Below, one piece after another: positions 47,700 through 57,264 of a stretch of DNA of 64,000 nt. The notes beneath the pieces were generated by a model. That model was given only the letters and a program-made list of their open reading frames with translations. It ran no database searches and was not told the origin of the DNA. A program made the translations under genes and the position numbers. How positions within the stretch are numbered: the first letter of the stretch is position 1; the number at the start of each line of letters is the position of its first letter. The stretch is from Niallia nealsonii (GTDB taxonomy: Bacteria; Bacillota; Bacilli; Bacillales; Cytobacillaceae), in the NCBI RefSeq assembly GCF_002835805.1, contig NZ_PISE01000008.1, positions 62,001 to 126,000 on the forward strand, read 5' to 3'.

Positions 47700-48821
47700 T
47701 GATCTAAAATCATTTTTAACTGGCGGGTCTGATACTGCAATGGCAGCTTTTCTTGCTTTAAGAAAACGGACAACATTTAAAACAATTGTTTTGGCAACAG
47801 CATATGTTGGAACAGCTAAAATCATGCCAAGTATGCCAGCTAAGTTTCCAGCAACCAATAATAAGATGATGATAGTGGCTGGATGTGTGTCCAAGCGTTT
47901 TCCTAAAATAAGCGGAGATAATACATTTCCTTCAATTTGCTGGGCAACTGTAATGACTAGAATAACAAGCAGCGCCTGTGTCGGCGATGTAAATAAAGCA
48001 ATGATGACAGCAGGTGCCCCACCGATTAAAGGGCCTACATATGGAATGATATTAGTTACTGCAACAATCATTGCCATAACTAATGCATAATCTAAGTCGA
48101 TAATCCAATAGCCAATAAAGGCAAGAGTGCCAACAAACGTTGCGACTATTACTTGGCCTTGAATATAGGCAGCTAATGTATCGCCTGTTTCTTTTAAAAT
48201 TTTTAATCCTTCATTTCGATAAGAAGAAGGGAAAAACTTGGATAAAGCGATAGGAAATTTATTTCCATCTTTAAAACAGTAAAACAGCAAAAACGGAACG
48301 GTAACAATAGTGACCGTAATATTAGTCATTGTGCTGATGATCGCAGTAATACTATTTGTTAAATTGCTTGGAATGGTTTGAGCAAAATCATTGAATTTTT
48401 GAGTAAGGTCTTCAATGGTAACATATTCCTGGTTAAGCAGCCACTGATATTGTTTTGTATCATTAAGATGCTGAAAATATTTAATTGCTTGATCGGTATA
48501 GCCTGGCAGGTTCGAAAATAATTCTGTAATCTGTTTGGAGATAGCTGGAATTACATTGCCGATTCCTAAAATAATCAAGCCAATAATAACGATATAAATA
48601 ATCAAGATGGCCAAAGTTTTAGGTATTTTAGACTTTTGCAGAAAAGTGACAATAGGATTAAGCAAAAAGTATAAAAATCCTGTAATAATAATAGGAGCAA
48701 AAAGAGTAGTAAAAAGTACTCCTATTGGTTGGAAAAGAAACGATATTTTTGTGCAAATATAAATGATGGCAACGATCAAAAGAATTTGCAAAAGCCAATA
48801 ATGAAACTTCTTTTTAGTCAA
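47697..48821 (-). CDS. AI-2E family permease
   Basis: The 374-residue protein has the same layout as YtvI: two N-terminal helix pairs, a polar segment near 90-150, and a C-terminal helix bundle with TNIIPYVGPLIGGAPAVI and the family block VLSPLILGKRLDTHPATII. Members export autoinducer-2 in E. coli (TqsA) or act as Na+/H+ antiporters in some bacilli, so the substrate cannot be given. The start is TTG with AAAGGTG upstream. Confidence 0.85.
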   Translation of the reverse strand: MTKKKFHYWLLQILLIVAIIYICTKISFLFQPIGVLFTTLFAPIIITGFLYFLLNPIVTFLQKSKIPKTLAILIIYIVIIGLIILGIGNVIPAISKQITELFSNLPGYTDQAIKYFQHLNDTKQYQWLLNQEYVTIEDLTQKFNDFAQTIPSNLTNSITAIISTMTNITVTIVTVPFLLFYCFKDGNKFPIALSKFFPSSYRNEGLKILKETGDTLAAYIQGQVIVATFVGTLAFIGYWIIDLDYALVMAMIVAVTNIIPYVGPLIGGAPAVIIALFTSPTQALLVILVITVAQQIEGNVLSPLILGKRLDTHPATIIILLLVAGNLAGILGMILAVPTYAVAKTIVLNVVRFLKARKAAIAVSDPPVKNDFRS

Positions 48822-48970
48822 ATTTTTTCACCTTTTTCGTTTATTGTAAAAGTAGTATAGCATATTAAACTATTTCTTTTATACCCAAAAAATAGAAAAA
48901 TAAAATCTTGATTGGTGAATATAATACGAATCAACAGAGAAGATAGTTTCACTAAATTTTATTAATAAAG

Positions 48971-49017
48971 AAAAAAATCCATAAGGAAAGAAAAAACTAT
49001 TCTTCCCTTATGGATTT
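48971..49017 (-). terminator. Terminator of sspI
   Basis: AAATCCATAAGG and CCTTATGGATTT are perfect 12-bp arms; the T-run lies on the minus-strand side, matching sspI. Confidence 0.9.
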
Positions 49018-49061
49018 AAGGAGTATGTTTACTAGTCAGACAGAAGTTTCTATTTAGTAAA

Positions 49062-49268
49062 TTACTTTAATCCATTTTCAAGTGTTTGCAGCATTTCTGT
49101 TTTATCTACTTCTGATGAATTTTGCCAAATAATTTCAAAAAGCACACCCAACCCTGGAAGCATTTTTTCTTCCCCATTTTGGATGGCATCTACGATTGTA
49201 TCTTTTAATTCATCTTGTGAATTTCCAGAGACATTATGAATAATCGCATTACGTAAATTTAAATTCAT
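49062..49268 (-). CDS. sspI: Small acid-soluble spore protein SspI
   Basis: The 68-residue protein begins [20 protein letters not shown] and matches SspI, a minor spore protein made in the forespore. ATG with AAAGGAAG upstream. A CATCTTA box upstream on the minus strand could be a SigG -10 element, but no convincing -35 was found. It is a single-gene unit, opposite to ysgA, as in B. subtilis. Confidence 0.95.
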   Translation of the reverse strand: MNLNLRNAIIHNVSGNSQDELKDTIVDAIQNGEEKMLPGLGVLFEIIWQNSSEVDKTEMLQTLENGLK

Positions 49269-49426
49269 TTATTCATACTTCCTTTCACCTTTTTTTAAGA
49301 TGTTTATAAAAAGCATCCTATTATAGCATTTCTCCATTGTCGTTTATTATGTATTTGTCTTAAGCTATAATGATTATTAGTGTAAAAATTACCCGCAGTA
49401 AAAGGAAGAAAGTTGAGGAGAAAAAA

Positions 49427-50176
49427 GTGAAATATATACATTCCGCAAAAAATCCCCAAGTAAAAGAGTGGAAAAAACGTTTAACCAAAAAAGAAAGAGA
49501 AAAAACAGGCACATTTCTTGTGGAAGGATTTCATTTGGTAGAAGAAGCTTTTAAGGCTGAAGCTATTATTGACCTTATTATTTCAGAAGAAACGGAATTG
49601 CCAGCATGGGATTATGGAGATACTCCTGTGACTACAGTGACAAAAGAAATTATTGAACAATTGACAGATACAGAAACACCACAGGGGATTGTTGCACTCT
49701 GTAAGCAACTAAATCATAATGAAGTACTTCATTATGGAAAAACATTTATGGTAATGGATCAAGTGCAAGATCCAGGGAATTTAGGAACCATCATTCGAAC
49801 AGCTGACGCTTGCGGTGTAGATGCTGTTATCATTGGCGATGGCACAGTAGATATTTACAATCCAAAAGTAGTTCGTTCTGCACAAGGCAGTCATTTTCAT
49901 TTGCCGATACTAAAAGTTGATCTCCTTTCCTTTATGAAAGAGATAAAAGAAAAAGGAATTCCCGTATATGGCACGTCTTTGGAAAATGGCAAAGATTATC
50001 GAGAAATTCAGCCTGCTAATAACGGGTTTTGTTTAATTGTTGGGAATGAAGGAAGAGGTGTAAGAAAAGAAGTATTAGTTGAAACGGATACCAATCTTTA
50101 TATCCCGATATTTGGTAAAAGTGAATCCCTAAATGTAGCAGTTGCAGCAGGAATCCTGATGTATCATTTAAAGTAA
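49427..50176 (+). CDS. ysgA: TrmH/SpoU family RNA methyltransferase YsgA
   Basis: The 249-residue protein has an N-terminal substrate-binding domain (SAKNPQVKEWKKRL) and a SPOUT knot with MDQVQDPGNLGTIIRTADA, VGNEGRGVRKEV and the terminal SESLNVAVAAGILMYHL. The likely substrate is 2'-O of an rRNA or tRNA nucleotide. GTG 49427 was chosen because GAGGAG lies 6 bases before it and B. subtilis YsgA begins at the matching residue; the longer frame begins at 49370. It precedes pheST. Confidence 0.93.
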   Translation: MKYIHSAKNPQVKEWKKRLTKKEREKTGTFLVEGFHLVEEAFKAEAIIDLIISEETELPAWDYGDTPVTTVTKEIIEQLTDTETPQGIVALCKQLNHNEVLHYGKTFMVMDQVQDPGNLGTIIRTADACGVDAVIIGDGTVDIYNPKVVRSAQGSHFHLPILKVDLLSFMKEIKEKGIPVYGTSLENGKDYREIQPANNGFCLIVGNEGRGVRKEVLVETDTNLYIPIFGKSESLNVAVAAGILMYHLK

Positions 50177-50207
50177 TCTGGATGATGGAGAATTTTCTGT
50201 TAGGCAT

Positions 50208-50236
50208 TTGAAAATATTTCAGAAATATACTATAAT
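50208..50236 (+). promoter_or_regulatory. SigA promoter of pheST
   Basis: TTGAAA and TATAAT are separated by 17 bp. Confidence 0.85.
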
Positions 50237-50242
50237 AAATTG

Positions 50243-50524
50243 CAAATTGCATGATTAAAAACAAAGACGGAGAAAAGTAATTTATTGTTTTGATTATAGG
50301 GAGAAAATGCCTTTAGACTGTAAGCATTTTTATCAAAAAATAAGTGAAGTTCACCTCCTGAGTTGGCATCGGGACCATTTCAAGCTCTATGTTGAAATGT
50401 AAAGATGTGCCGGTATAATGTGCCGTTATCTAAATGAAGCGAACTTTAGATTTTTATTAAAGTTAATTAGGGTGGTACCGCGAATCCAAAACCTCGTCCC
50501 TTATTTGGGAGGAGGTTTTTTTAT
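50243..50524 (+). promoter_or_regulatory. T-box riboswitch leader of pheST
   Basis: AAAGACGGAGAAAAGTA opens stem I; the specifier TTC (Phe) lies at 50350-50352 in GTGAAGTTCACC, followed by a purine. The exact T-box AGGGTGGTACCGCG is at 50469-50482. Terminator ACCTCGTCCC/GGGAGGAGGT and T-run end at 50522. Uncharged tRNA-Phe should stabilise the antiterminator. Confidence 0.95.
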
Positions 50525-50581
50525 GCCGAAAAGATGTCTTTTATTTTAAATTTCATGCAAAAGGTGAAGGAGGAAATGAAT

Positions 50582-51622
50582 GTGGAAGCAAAGTTAAAAG
50601 AACTTCAGTCAGAAGCCGCACAAAAAATAGCGGATGCTGAAAATGTCAAACAATTAAATGATATTCGCATAGCTTATTTAGGAAAAAAGGGTCCTATTAC
50701 AGAAGTTTTAAAAGGGATGGGAAAACTTTCTGCAGAAGAACGTCCAAAAATGGGTGCGTTAGTAAATGTGATTCGTGATGAAATTACAGCCCAAATTGAA
50801 CAAAAACAAACAACGTTGGAAGAAGCAGAAGTGCAAAAGAAAATTGCAGCAGAAACAATCGATATTACGCTGCCAGGCCGTCCTGTTTCAGTTGGAAATC
50901 ATCATTCATTAACTAGAGTCGTGGAAGAAATAGAGGATTTATTTATTGGAATGGGTTATACAGTAGAAGAAGGTCCAGAAGTAGAAGTCGATTACTATAA
51001 TTTTGAAGCGTTAAATTTGCCGAAAAATCATCCGGCTCGCGATATGCAGGATTCTTTTTATATTACAGAAGAGTTGCTTTTAAGAACCCATACGTCTCCT
51101 GTACAGGCGCGGACGATGGAAAAATATAAGGGGAAAGGTCCTGTGCGCATCATTTGCCCTGGTAAAGTATATCGTCGCGATAATGATGATGCAACACATT
51201 CTCATCAATTTATGCAAATAGAAGGATTAGTTGTTGACGAAAATATCAGCATGAGCGATTTAAAAGGAACATTGGAAGTATTTGCGAAAAAAATGTTCGG
51301 CGAAGATCGTGAAATTCGTTTACGTCCAAGCTTCTTCCCGTTTACAGAACCTTCTGTAGAAGTGGATATTTCTTGTATGATTTGTAAAGGAAGCGGCTGT
51401 AATGTATGTAAAGGAACTGGCTGGATTGAAGTATTAGGTGCTGGAATGGTTCATCCTAACGTACTTGAGATGGCTGGTTATGATTCGAAAAAATATTCCG
51501 GATTTGCTTTTGGAATCGGTGCAGAGCGTATTGCAATGCTAAAATACGGAGTGGATGATATTCGCCATTTCTATACAAATGATATTCGTTTCTTAAAGCA
51601 GTTTTCAGTACCGGAATATTAA
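50582..51622 (+). CDS. pheS: Phenylalanyl-tRNA synthetase alpha subunit
   Basis: PheS holds the catalytic core of the alpha2-beta2 enzyme. The 346-residue protein has an N-terminal coiled-coil (1-85), then motif 2 and 3 segments with [48 protein letters not shown] and [28 protein letters not shown] forms a Cys-rich loop as in Bacillus. GTG 50582 is chosen: AAGGAGG ends 8 bases before it, whereas ATG 50576 is only two bases from that site. The first residues VEAKLKEL then align with B. subtilis MEEKLKQL. Confidence 0.96.
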   Translation: MEAKLKELQSEAAQKIADAENVKQLNDIRIAYLGKKGPITEVLKGMGKLSAEERPKMGALVNVIRDEITAQIEQKQTTLEEAEVQKKIAAETIDITLPGRPVSVGNHHSLTRVVEEIEDLFIGMGYTVEEGPEVEVDYYNFEALNLPKNHPARDMQDSFYITEELLLRTHTSPVQARTMEKYKGKGPVRIICPGKVYRRDNDDATHSHQFMQIEGLVVDENISMSDLKGTLEVFAKKMFGEDREIRLRPSFFPFTEPSVEVDISCMICKGSGCNVCKGTGWIEVLGAGMVHPNVLEMAGYDSKKYSGFAFGIGAERIAMLKYGVDDIRHFYTNDIRFLKQFSVPEY

Positions 51623-51640
51623 GGTGGAGGGAGAATAATA

Positions 51641-54061
51641 ATGCTTGTATCCTATAAATGGTTAAAAGAGTATGTAGATTTAAGTGATATTAGTCCAATA
51701 GAGCTTGCGGATAAAATCACAAAAAGCGGAATTGAAGTAGAAGGTGTCGAAGTATTAAATGAGGGCATAAAAAATGTTGTTATTGGATATGTAGTGGAAA
51801 GAGAACAGCATCCAAATGCAGATAAATTAAATAAATGTTTAGTGGATGTTGGCGAAGGAGATCCAATTCAAATTATTTGTGGCGCACCGAATGTGGATAA
51901 AGGCCAAAAAGTAGCGGTTGCTAAAGTTGGTGCAGTGCTTCCAGGAAACTTTAAAATAAAAAAAGCAAAACTTCGCGGCGAAGAATCAAATGGCATGATT
52001 TGTTCTCTGCAGGAATTAGGCATTGAAAGCAAATTAGTGGCAAAAGACTATTCAGAGGGAATTTTTGTTTTCCCAAGCGATGTTGAAGTGGGCCGCAATG
52101 CGATGGAGTATTTACAGCGTGATGATGCAGTGCTTGAGTTGGGATTAACGCCAAACCGTGCAGATTGTTTAAATATGTTAGGTGTAGCATACGAAGTAGC
52201 AGCAGTTTTAGGAAAAGAAGTAACTTTCCCAAATGTAGAATATCCTCAAGTTCAAGAAAAAGCATCTGATTATGTACAAGTAAAAGTAGAAAATAAAGAA
52301 GATGTGCCATTATATACAGCAAAAATCATTAAAAATGTAAAAATTGCGCCTTCTCCATTATGGATGCAAGGAAGATTAATGGCAGCAGGCATCCGTCCAC
52401 ATAACAATGTAGTTGATATTACAAACTATATTTTATTAGAATACGGTCAGCCTCTGCATGCATTTGATTATGATCGATTAGGTTCAAAAGAAATATATGT
52501 TAGAAGAGCAGCCGAAAATGAAGAAATAGTTACATTAGATGAAGCAAAACGTGTTTTATCACAAGATAATCTTCTAATTACGAATGGTGAAACTGGTATA
52601 GCGGTTGCAGGTGTTATGGGCGGAGCTAACTCAGAAGTGCAGGCTGATACCACAACTGTTCTTTTAGAAGCGGCTTATTTTAACAGCGGCGTTATTAGAA
52701 AGTCTTCTAAAGTGCTTAACTTAAGAAGTGAAGCGAGTGCTCGTTATGAAAAAGGAATTGATCCAAATCGTGTACGCGCGGCAGCTGAAAGGGCAGCACA
52801 ATTACTTCATTTGTATGCAGGTGGAGAAGTATTAGAAGGCGAGGCGGCTGTTGATACATTAACAGCAGAACCGAAAGCAGTTGCTATCTCATTAGAAAAA
52901 ATTAATAAGGTGCTCGGAACATCTCTTGCTGTAAATGAAGTGACAGCTATTTTTACCCGTCTTCAATTTGAAACGACTGTGGAAAATAATATCTTTACTG
53001 TTATTGTTCCAACAAGAAGAAATGATATTACGATTGAAGAAGATTTAACAGAGGAAGTAGCACGACTTTATGGATATGATAATATTCCAACCACTTTGCC
53101 GGTGGGAGAAGCTATTCCTGGAGCATTAACAGAGTATCAGAAAAAACGTCGTACTGTACGCAAGTTTTTAGAAGGTGCTGGTTTATACCAAGCAATTACG
53201 TATGCATTAACAAGTGAAAAAAAGGTACAGCAATTTGCTTTAGATAAGCGTCAACCAGTTCGTTTAAGTATGCCGATGAGTGAAGAGCGCAGCCTTCTTC
53301 GCCAAAGTATTATTCCACAATTATTAGAAGTAGTGAAGCATAACAGCGCTCGTCAAAATGAAAATCTTGCTGTGTATGAAACAGGTGTTGTTTTCTTAGC
53401 AAATGAAGGAGCAGAACAGGAGCTTCCAGAAGAAAGAGAACATGTAGCAGGTGCTATCACTGGTCTTTGGAGTGCAAACCTATGGCAAGGAGAAAAGAAG
53501 ACTGTTGATTTCTTTGTTATAAAAGGAGTGCTAGAAGGCTTATTTGAAAAATTAGGCGTTTCTAATTCCATTTCTTTTGAAAGAGGAGAATTAGAAGGCA
53601 TGCATCCAGGCAGAACAGCAAAAGTTCTTCTAGGTGGAGAAGTGATTGGATTTGTTGGCCAAGTGCATCCACAAATTCAAAATGAACTTGATTTAAAAGA
53701 AACTTATTGCTTTGAATTAAATTTAAGCAAATTGTTGGCACAAAAAGTTGCAGATTTGCATTATACAAGCATTCCTCGTTTCCCATCTGTAACAAGAGAT
53801 ATCGCTTTAGTTGTTGATAGCGGGATATTAGCAGGTGACATTCAAACTATTATTGTTGAAGCTGGAGGCAATCTTCTAAAAGAAGTGCAAGTATTTGACT
53901 TATATGAAGGCGAAAGAATGGAAGAAGGCAAAAAATCAATTGCCTATTCTTTAAAATATTTTGATCCAGAACAAACATTAACAGATGAAATGATTACAAA
54001 AGCACATGACAAGGTTCTTGCAGCAGTAAAAGAAAAAGCAGGAGCTGTACTAAGAGGATAA
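51641..54061 (+). CDS. pheT: Phenylalanyl-tRNA synthetase beta subunit
   Basis: PheT completes the enzyme and edits Tyr-tRNA-Phe. The 806-residue protein has an N-terminal EMAP-type tRNA-binding domain (39-155), B3/B4 editing domain (about 210-400), B5 domain (405-480), a class II-like core and a C-terminal anticodon-binding ferredoxin fold ([16 protein letters not shown]). ATG with GGTGGAGGG upstream, 18 bp after pheS. Confidence 0.97.
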   Translation: MLVSYKWLKEYVDLSDISPIELADKITKSGIEVEGVEVLNEGIKNVVIGYVVEREQHPNADKLNKCLVDVGEGDPIQIICGAPNVDKGQKVAVAKVGAVLPGNFKIKKAKLRGEESNGMICSLQELGIESKLVAKDYSEGIFVFPSDVEVGRNAMEYLQRDDAVLELGLTPNRADCLNMLGVAYEVAAVLGKEVTFPNVEYPQVQEKASDYVQVKVENKEDVPLYTAKIIKNVKIAPSPLWMQGRLMAAGIRPHNNVVDITNYILLEYGQPLHAFDYDRLGSKEIYVRRAAENEEIVTLDEAKRVLSQDNLLITNGETGIAVAGVMGGANSEVQADTTTVLLEAAYFNSGVIRKSSKVLNLRSEASARYEKGIDPNRVRAAAERAAQLLHLYAGGEVLEGEAAVDTLTAEPKAVAISLEKINKVLGTSLAVNEVTAIFTRLQFETTVENNIFTVIVPTRRNDITIEEDLTEEVARLYGYDNIPTTLPVGEAIPGALTEYQKKRRTVRKFLEGAGLYQAITYALTSEKKVQQFALDKRQPVRLSMPMSEERSLLRQSIIPQLLEVVKHNSARQNENLAVYETGVVFLANEGAEQELPEEREHVAGAITGLWSANLWQGEKKTVDFFVIKGVLEGLFEKLGVSNSISFERGELEGMHPGRTAKVLLGGEVIGFVGQVHPQIQNELDLKETYCFELNLSKLLAQKVADLHYTSIPRFPSVTRDIALVVDSGILAGDIQTIIVEAGGNLLKEVQVFDLYEGERMEEGKKSIAYSLKYFDPEQTLTDEMITKAHDKVLAAVKEKAGAVLRG

Positions 54062-54094
54062 AAAGTAGAAGAATATGCAGTTGATGCGAATAGC

Positions 54095-54132
54095 AAAAAA
54101 GGATTGCCTTGAAAAGAGAGCAATCCTTTTTT
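54095..54132 (+). terminator. Terminator of pheST
   Basis: AAAAAAGGATTGC pairs with GCAATCCTTTTTT. The following 240 bp to zapA hold no recognisable rnhC gene, which occupies this place in B. subtilis. Confidence 0.92.
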
Positions 54133-54375
54133 GCATTTGATTTTAATTGCTGAAAAAATACTTTAGGGGCATGATGGCGAATAAAAGAAGGAGGACGCGA
54201 ATGAATGGATAGGAACCGCCAAATAAACAGCTAAAAAAATAAGGGTTAATATAGCTTGTCCTTTGGGAAGGAAATATATACCAGGTATGCTCGAATTTGC
54301 AGTTATATGACTTCCCACTCCTAAAGAGTTCATGGTATGATATACATTAGGATTCTTATGATTGGAGGCAAAAAC

Positions 54376-54636
54376 GTGGCAGATACACCAAAAAACCGTA
54401 CAAAGATTGAGATTTATGATACCCCATACACAATTATAGGTGAAGAATCGTCAAGTCACGTACGGATGGTTGCCTCTATAGTAGATAGAAAAATGCGGGA
54501 AATATATGCAAAGAATCCTTCTCTTGATTTAAATAAACTAGCAGTGCTGACTGCTGTTAATATAGTAAATGATCATGTTAAATTATTGAATCGAGTGGAG
54601 CAGCTAGAAGAGGAACTAAAACGAGAAAAGGACTGA
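54376..54636 (+). CDS. zapA: Cell division protein ZapA
   Basis: ZapA stabilises FtsZ bundles at the division ring. The 86-residue protein shows KIEIYDTPYTIIG, VASIVDRKMREI, LDLNKLAVLTAVNIVNDH and a C-terminal coiled-coil LNRVEQLEEELKRE. GTG 54376 with GGAGG 7 bases upstream replaces the longer frame from 54337. cvpA follows 7 bp later. Confidence 0.95.
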   Translation: MADTPKNRTKIEIYDTPYTIIGEESSSHVRMVASIVDRKMREIYAKNPSLDLNKLAVLTAVNIVNDHVKLLNRVEQLEEELKREKD

Positions 54637-54643
54637 ACAAGTC

Positions 54644-55186
54644 ATGTTAAATTTTATTATTATTGTATTATTAATATTTGGCGTTTTAAGGGGGCTAAAA
54701 AGAGGGTTTATCCTGCAAATAGTACATCTAACAGGGTTTATTATCGCTTTTATTGTTGCAAATAAGTATTACATACCATTCTCATCTAAATTAGCCCTTT
54801 GGATACCATATCCAAATTTAGGGGAGAGCAGTACGATCAAAACCTTATTTAGCAATGCTGATTTAGAAGAAGTATTTTATCGGGCCATTGCTTTTGTGCT
54901 TATTTTTTTCGCGGTGAAAATTGTTTGGCAAATCATAGGAAGTATGTTGGATTTTGTGGCGAGCCTGCCAATTTTGAGTCAGCTTAACACATGGGCAGGG
55001 GCAATTCTAGGTTTTGTTGAAGTATATCTTCTTATCTTTATATTATTATATATTTCTGCACTTGTGCCAATTGAAATGATTCAAAATCATGTAACGAACT
55101 CTAGTTTAGCAGCAGGAATTATTGAAAATACGCCTTATTTCTCGGAGAAAATAAAAGCATTATGGTTTGATTATGTGAATAGCTAA
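54644..55186 (+). CDS. cvpA: CvpA family membrane protein
   Basis: The 180-residue protein has four membrane helices and the CvpA start NFIIIVLLIFGVLRGLKRGF. CvpA is needed for colicin V production in E. coli, but in bacilli (YshB) its role is unknown. It is probably translated with zapA. A terminator follows. Confidence 0.92.
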   Translation: MLNFIIIVLLIFGVLRGLKRGFILQIVHLTGFIIAFIVANKYYIPFSSKLALWIPYPNLGESSTIKTLFSNADLEEVFYRAIAFVLIFFAVKIVWQIIGSMLDFVASLPILSQLNTWAGAILGFVEVYLLIFILLYISALVPIEMIQNHVTNSSLAAGIIENTPYFSEKIKALWFDYVNS

Positions 55187-55231
55187 TAGCGGAGAGGTTT
55201 TTTCATTCACCTGTCTGTCCATCTTATTTTC

Positions 55232-55268
55232 AACTCTTCTGGCAAAAATATATGCTAGGAGAGTTTTT
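55232..55268 (+). terminator. Terminator after cvpA
   Basis: AACTCTTCTGGC pairs with GCTAGGAGAGTT (two G-U pairs), followed by a T-run. Confidence 0.7.
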
Positions 55269-55493
55269 ATATTTCTCCATTTATCGAGCAAGATCAGCAG
55301 CCTTTTTGGGATAGAAGTTTCCCTTTTTAAGAAGCTTTGTTAAGATAAAAAGCGGAGCCATTAAATTAGAGGGAAATAGCATAAGGACTGACTGTTATTG
55401 AAAATAAATAGAACATGGTATGATAGTAAGAAAGTAGATTTCCTTTACAATCAAAAGTCTAAGCAATGTGATAAATAGAAATGAGTGATAAAT

Positions 55494-57215
55494 ATGCCAA
55501 TAACCAAAAAAGAGGTTGTTCAATTATTAGAACAGATTGCTATATATATGGAATTAAAAGGGGAAAATCCTTTTAAAATTAGCGCATTTCGCAAAGCGGC
55601 GGCAAGTCTTGAAAATGAAGAAAGAAGTATAGAGGAAATAACCGATTATACGGCTCTTTCTGGAATAGGAAAAGGGACAGCTGCAGTGATCGAGGAATAC
55701 GTAAATACTGGAATTTCAACCGTTTTAGATGAATTAAAGGAAGAAGTGCCAAAAGGGCTTATTCCTTTATTGCAGCTTCCAGGACTTGGCGGGAAGAAGA
55801 TAGCAAAGCTTTATAAAGAGCTTTCGATTACGAATGCCGAAGAACTGGAATCTGCTTGCCTGCAGAAAAAAGTACAGGAACTTAGTGGATTTGGGAAAAA
55901 AACCGAAGAAAAAATATTGGAAGCATTAAAGAATGTTGGCACAAGACCAGAAAGGTTGCCAATGGCTTATATGCTTTCTGTAGCCAATAAGATTGAAGAA
56001 CAGCTCCTTCAAATAGAAGAAATTAGTCAGTTTTCTCGTGCGGGCAGTTTAAGAAGAATGCGAGAAACAATCAAAGATTTAGATTTTATTATTGCAACAG
56101 AGGATATCCAAGCTGTTAAAGAGAAGTTAACAAATTTCGTGGACATTAAAGAAATAATAGGAGCAGGAAATACAAAAGTAAGCATTATACTAGAGTTGGA
56201 ATACGATGTTTCTGTTGATTTTCGTCTAGTAGCAGAAGCGGAATTTGCGACGACTCTTCATCATTTTACAGGATCTAAAGAACATAATGTTAGAATGCGT
56301 CAACTTGCAAAAGAGCGGGGAGAAAAGATTAGTGAATACGGAGTGGAGAATGTAGAGACTGGAGAAATAAAAACATTTGCCACAGAAGAAGAATTTTATC
56401 ATTATTTTAATCTTCCATATATCCCTCCTGAAATGCGAGAAGATGGCAAAGAAGTAGAATTATATAAAGAAGATTCTGATGTAATCTCCATTGAAGATAT
56501 AAAAGGAGATCTGCATATGCATTCCACATGGAGTGATGGAGCCTTTTCTTTAGAAGAAATGGTGGAAGCAAATAGAGCACGGGGCTATCAATATATGGCA
56601 ATTACAGACCATTCCCATTATTTAAAAGTAGCAAATGGATTATCACCAGAGCGATTAAAACAACAAATTCAGGAAATCAGACGATTAAATGAAAAATATG
56701 ATGATATTACCATATTAGCAGGAGTGGAAATGGATATTCTGCCAGATGGCTCATTAGATTATGAGGATAGTTTACTGAGTGAATTAGACTTGGTAATTGC
56801 TTCGGTTCATTCTGCTTTTTCGCAGCCAAAAGAAAAAATAATGGAAAGATTAGAGCAAGCGATGAATAATAAATATGTTCATATTATTGCACATCCAACG
56901 GGGCGAAAGATTGGAGCTCGAAAAGGATATGAAGTAGATATGGAGCGTCTAATTGCGGCAGCAAAAGAAACGAATACGATGCTAGAATTAAACAGCAACC
57001 CTCATCGCTTAGATTTAAATGCCGAATATATTAAGATGGCCCAAGAACAAGGAGTCACTATTATCATCAATACAGACGCACACCATACAAAAGGTCTAGA
57101 ATATATGGCAATTGGTGTAGGTACTGCAAAAAAAGGTTGGATAAAAAAGCAGACGGTAGCAAATGCGCTGGAAAAAGAAGAGTTCTTGACATTATTGCAA
57201 AGAAAAAGAAAATGA
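55494..57215 (+). CDS. polX: DNA polymerase X family protein with PHP domain
   Basis: PolX fills short gaps in base excision repair and has PHP-domain 3'-5' exonuclease. The 573-residue protein has an 8-kDa-like helical N-terminus with two HhH motifs (LSGIGKGTAAVIEEY, LPGLGGKKIAKLY), a polymerase palm with SRAGSLRRMRETIKDLDFI, and the PHP domain from about 340 with GDLHMHSTWSDG, ITDHSHYLKVANG, GVEMDILPDG and INTDAHHTKGL. ATG 55494 is chosen; the ribosome binding site is weak (GAGTG), and GTG 55485 is an alternative. Confidence 0.94.
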   Translation: MPITKKEVVQLLEQIAIYMELKGENPFKISAFRKAAASLENEERSIEEITDYTALSGIGKGTAAVIEEYVNTGISTVLDELKEEVPKGLIPLLQLPGLGGKKIAKLYKELSITNAEELESACLQKKVQELSGFGKKTEEKILEALKNVGTRPERLPMAYMLSVANKIEEQLLQIEEISQFSRAGSLRRMRETIKDLDFIIATEDIQAVKEKLTNFVDIKEIIGAGNTKVSIILELEYDVSVDFRLVAEAEFATTLHHFTGSKEHNVRMRQLAKERGEKISEYGVENVETGEIKTFATEEEFYHYFNLPYIPPEMREDGKEVELYKEDSDVISIEDIKGDLHMHSTWSDGAFSLEEMVEANRARGYQYMAITDHSHYLKVANGLSPERLKQQIQEIRRLNEKYDDITILAGVEMDILPDGSLDYEDSLLSELDLVIASVHSAFSQPKEKIMERLEQAMNNKYVHIIAHPTGRKIGARKGYEVDMERLIAAAKETNTMLELNSNPHRLDLNAEYIKMAQEQGVTIIINTDAHHTKGLEYMAIGVGTAKKGWIKKQTVANALEKEEFLTLLQRKRK

Positions 57216-57264
57216 AAATACGATATAATAGGTAAAAGAGAAAAGTAGCAAAGGAGAAAGCTCC

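Noticed and set aside
54140-54334. About 58-codon minus-strand frame upstream of zapA starting MNSLGVG
   Set aside because: No ribosome binding site, unlikely composition, and it would overlap the zapA promoter region.
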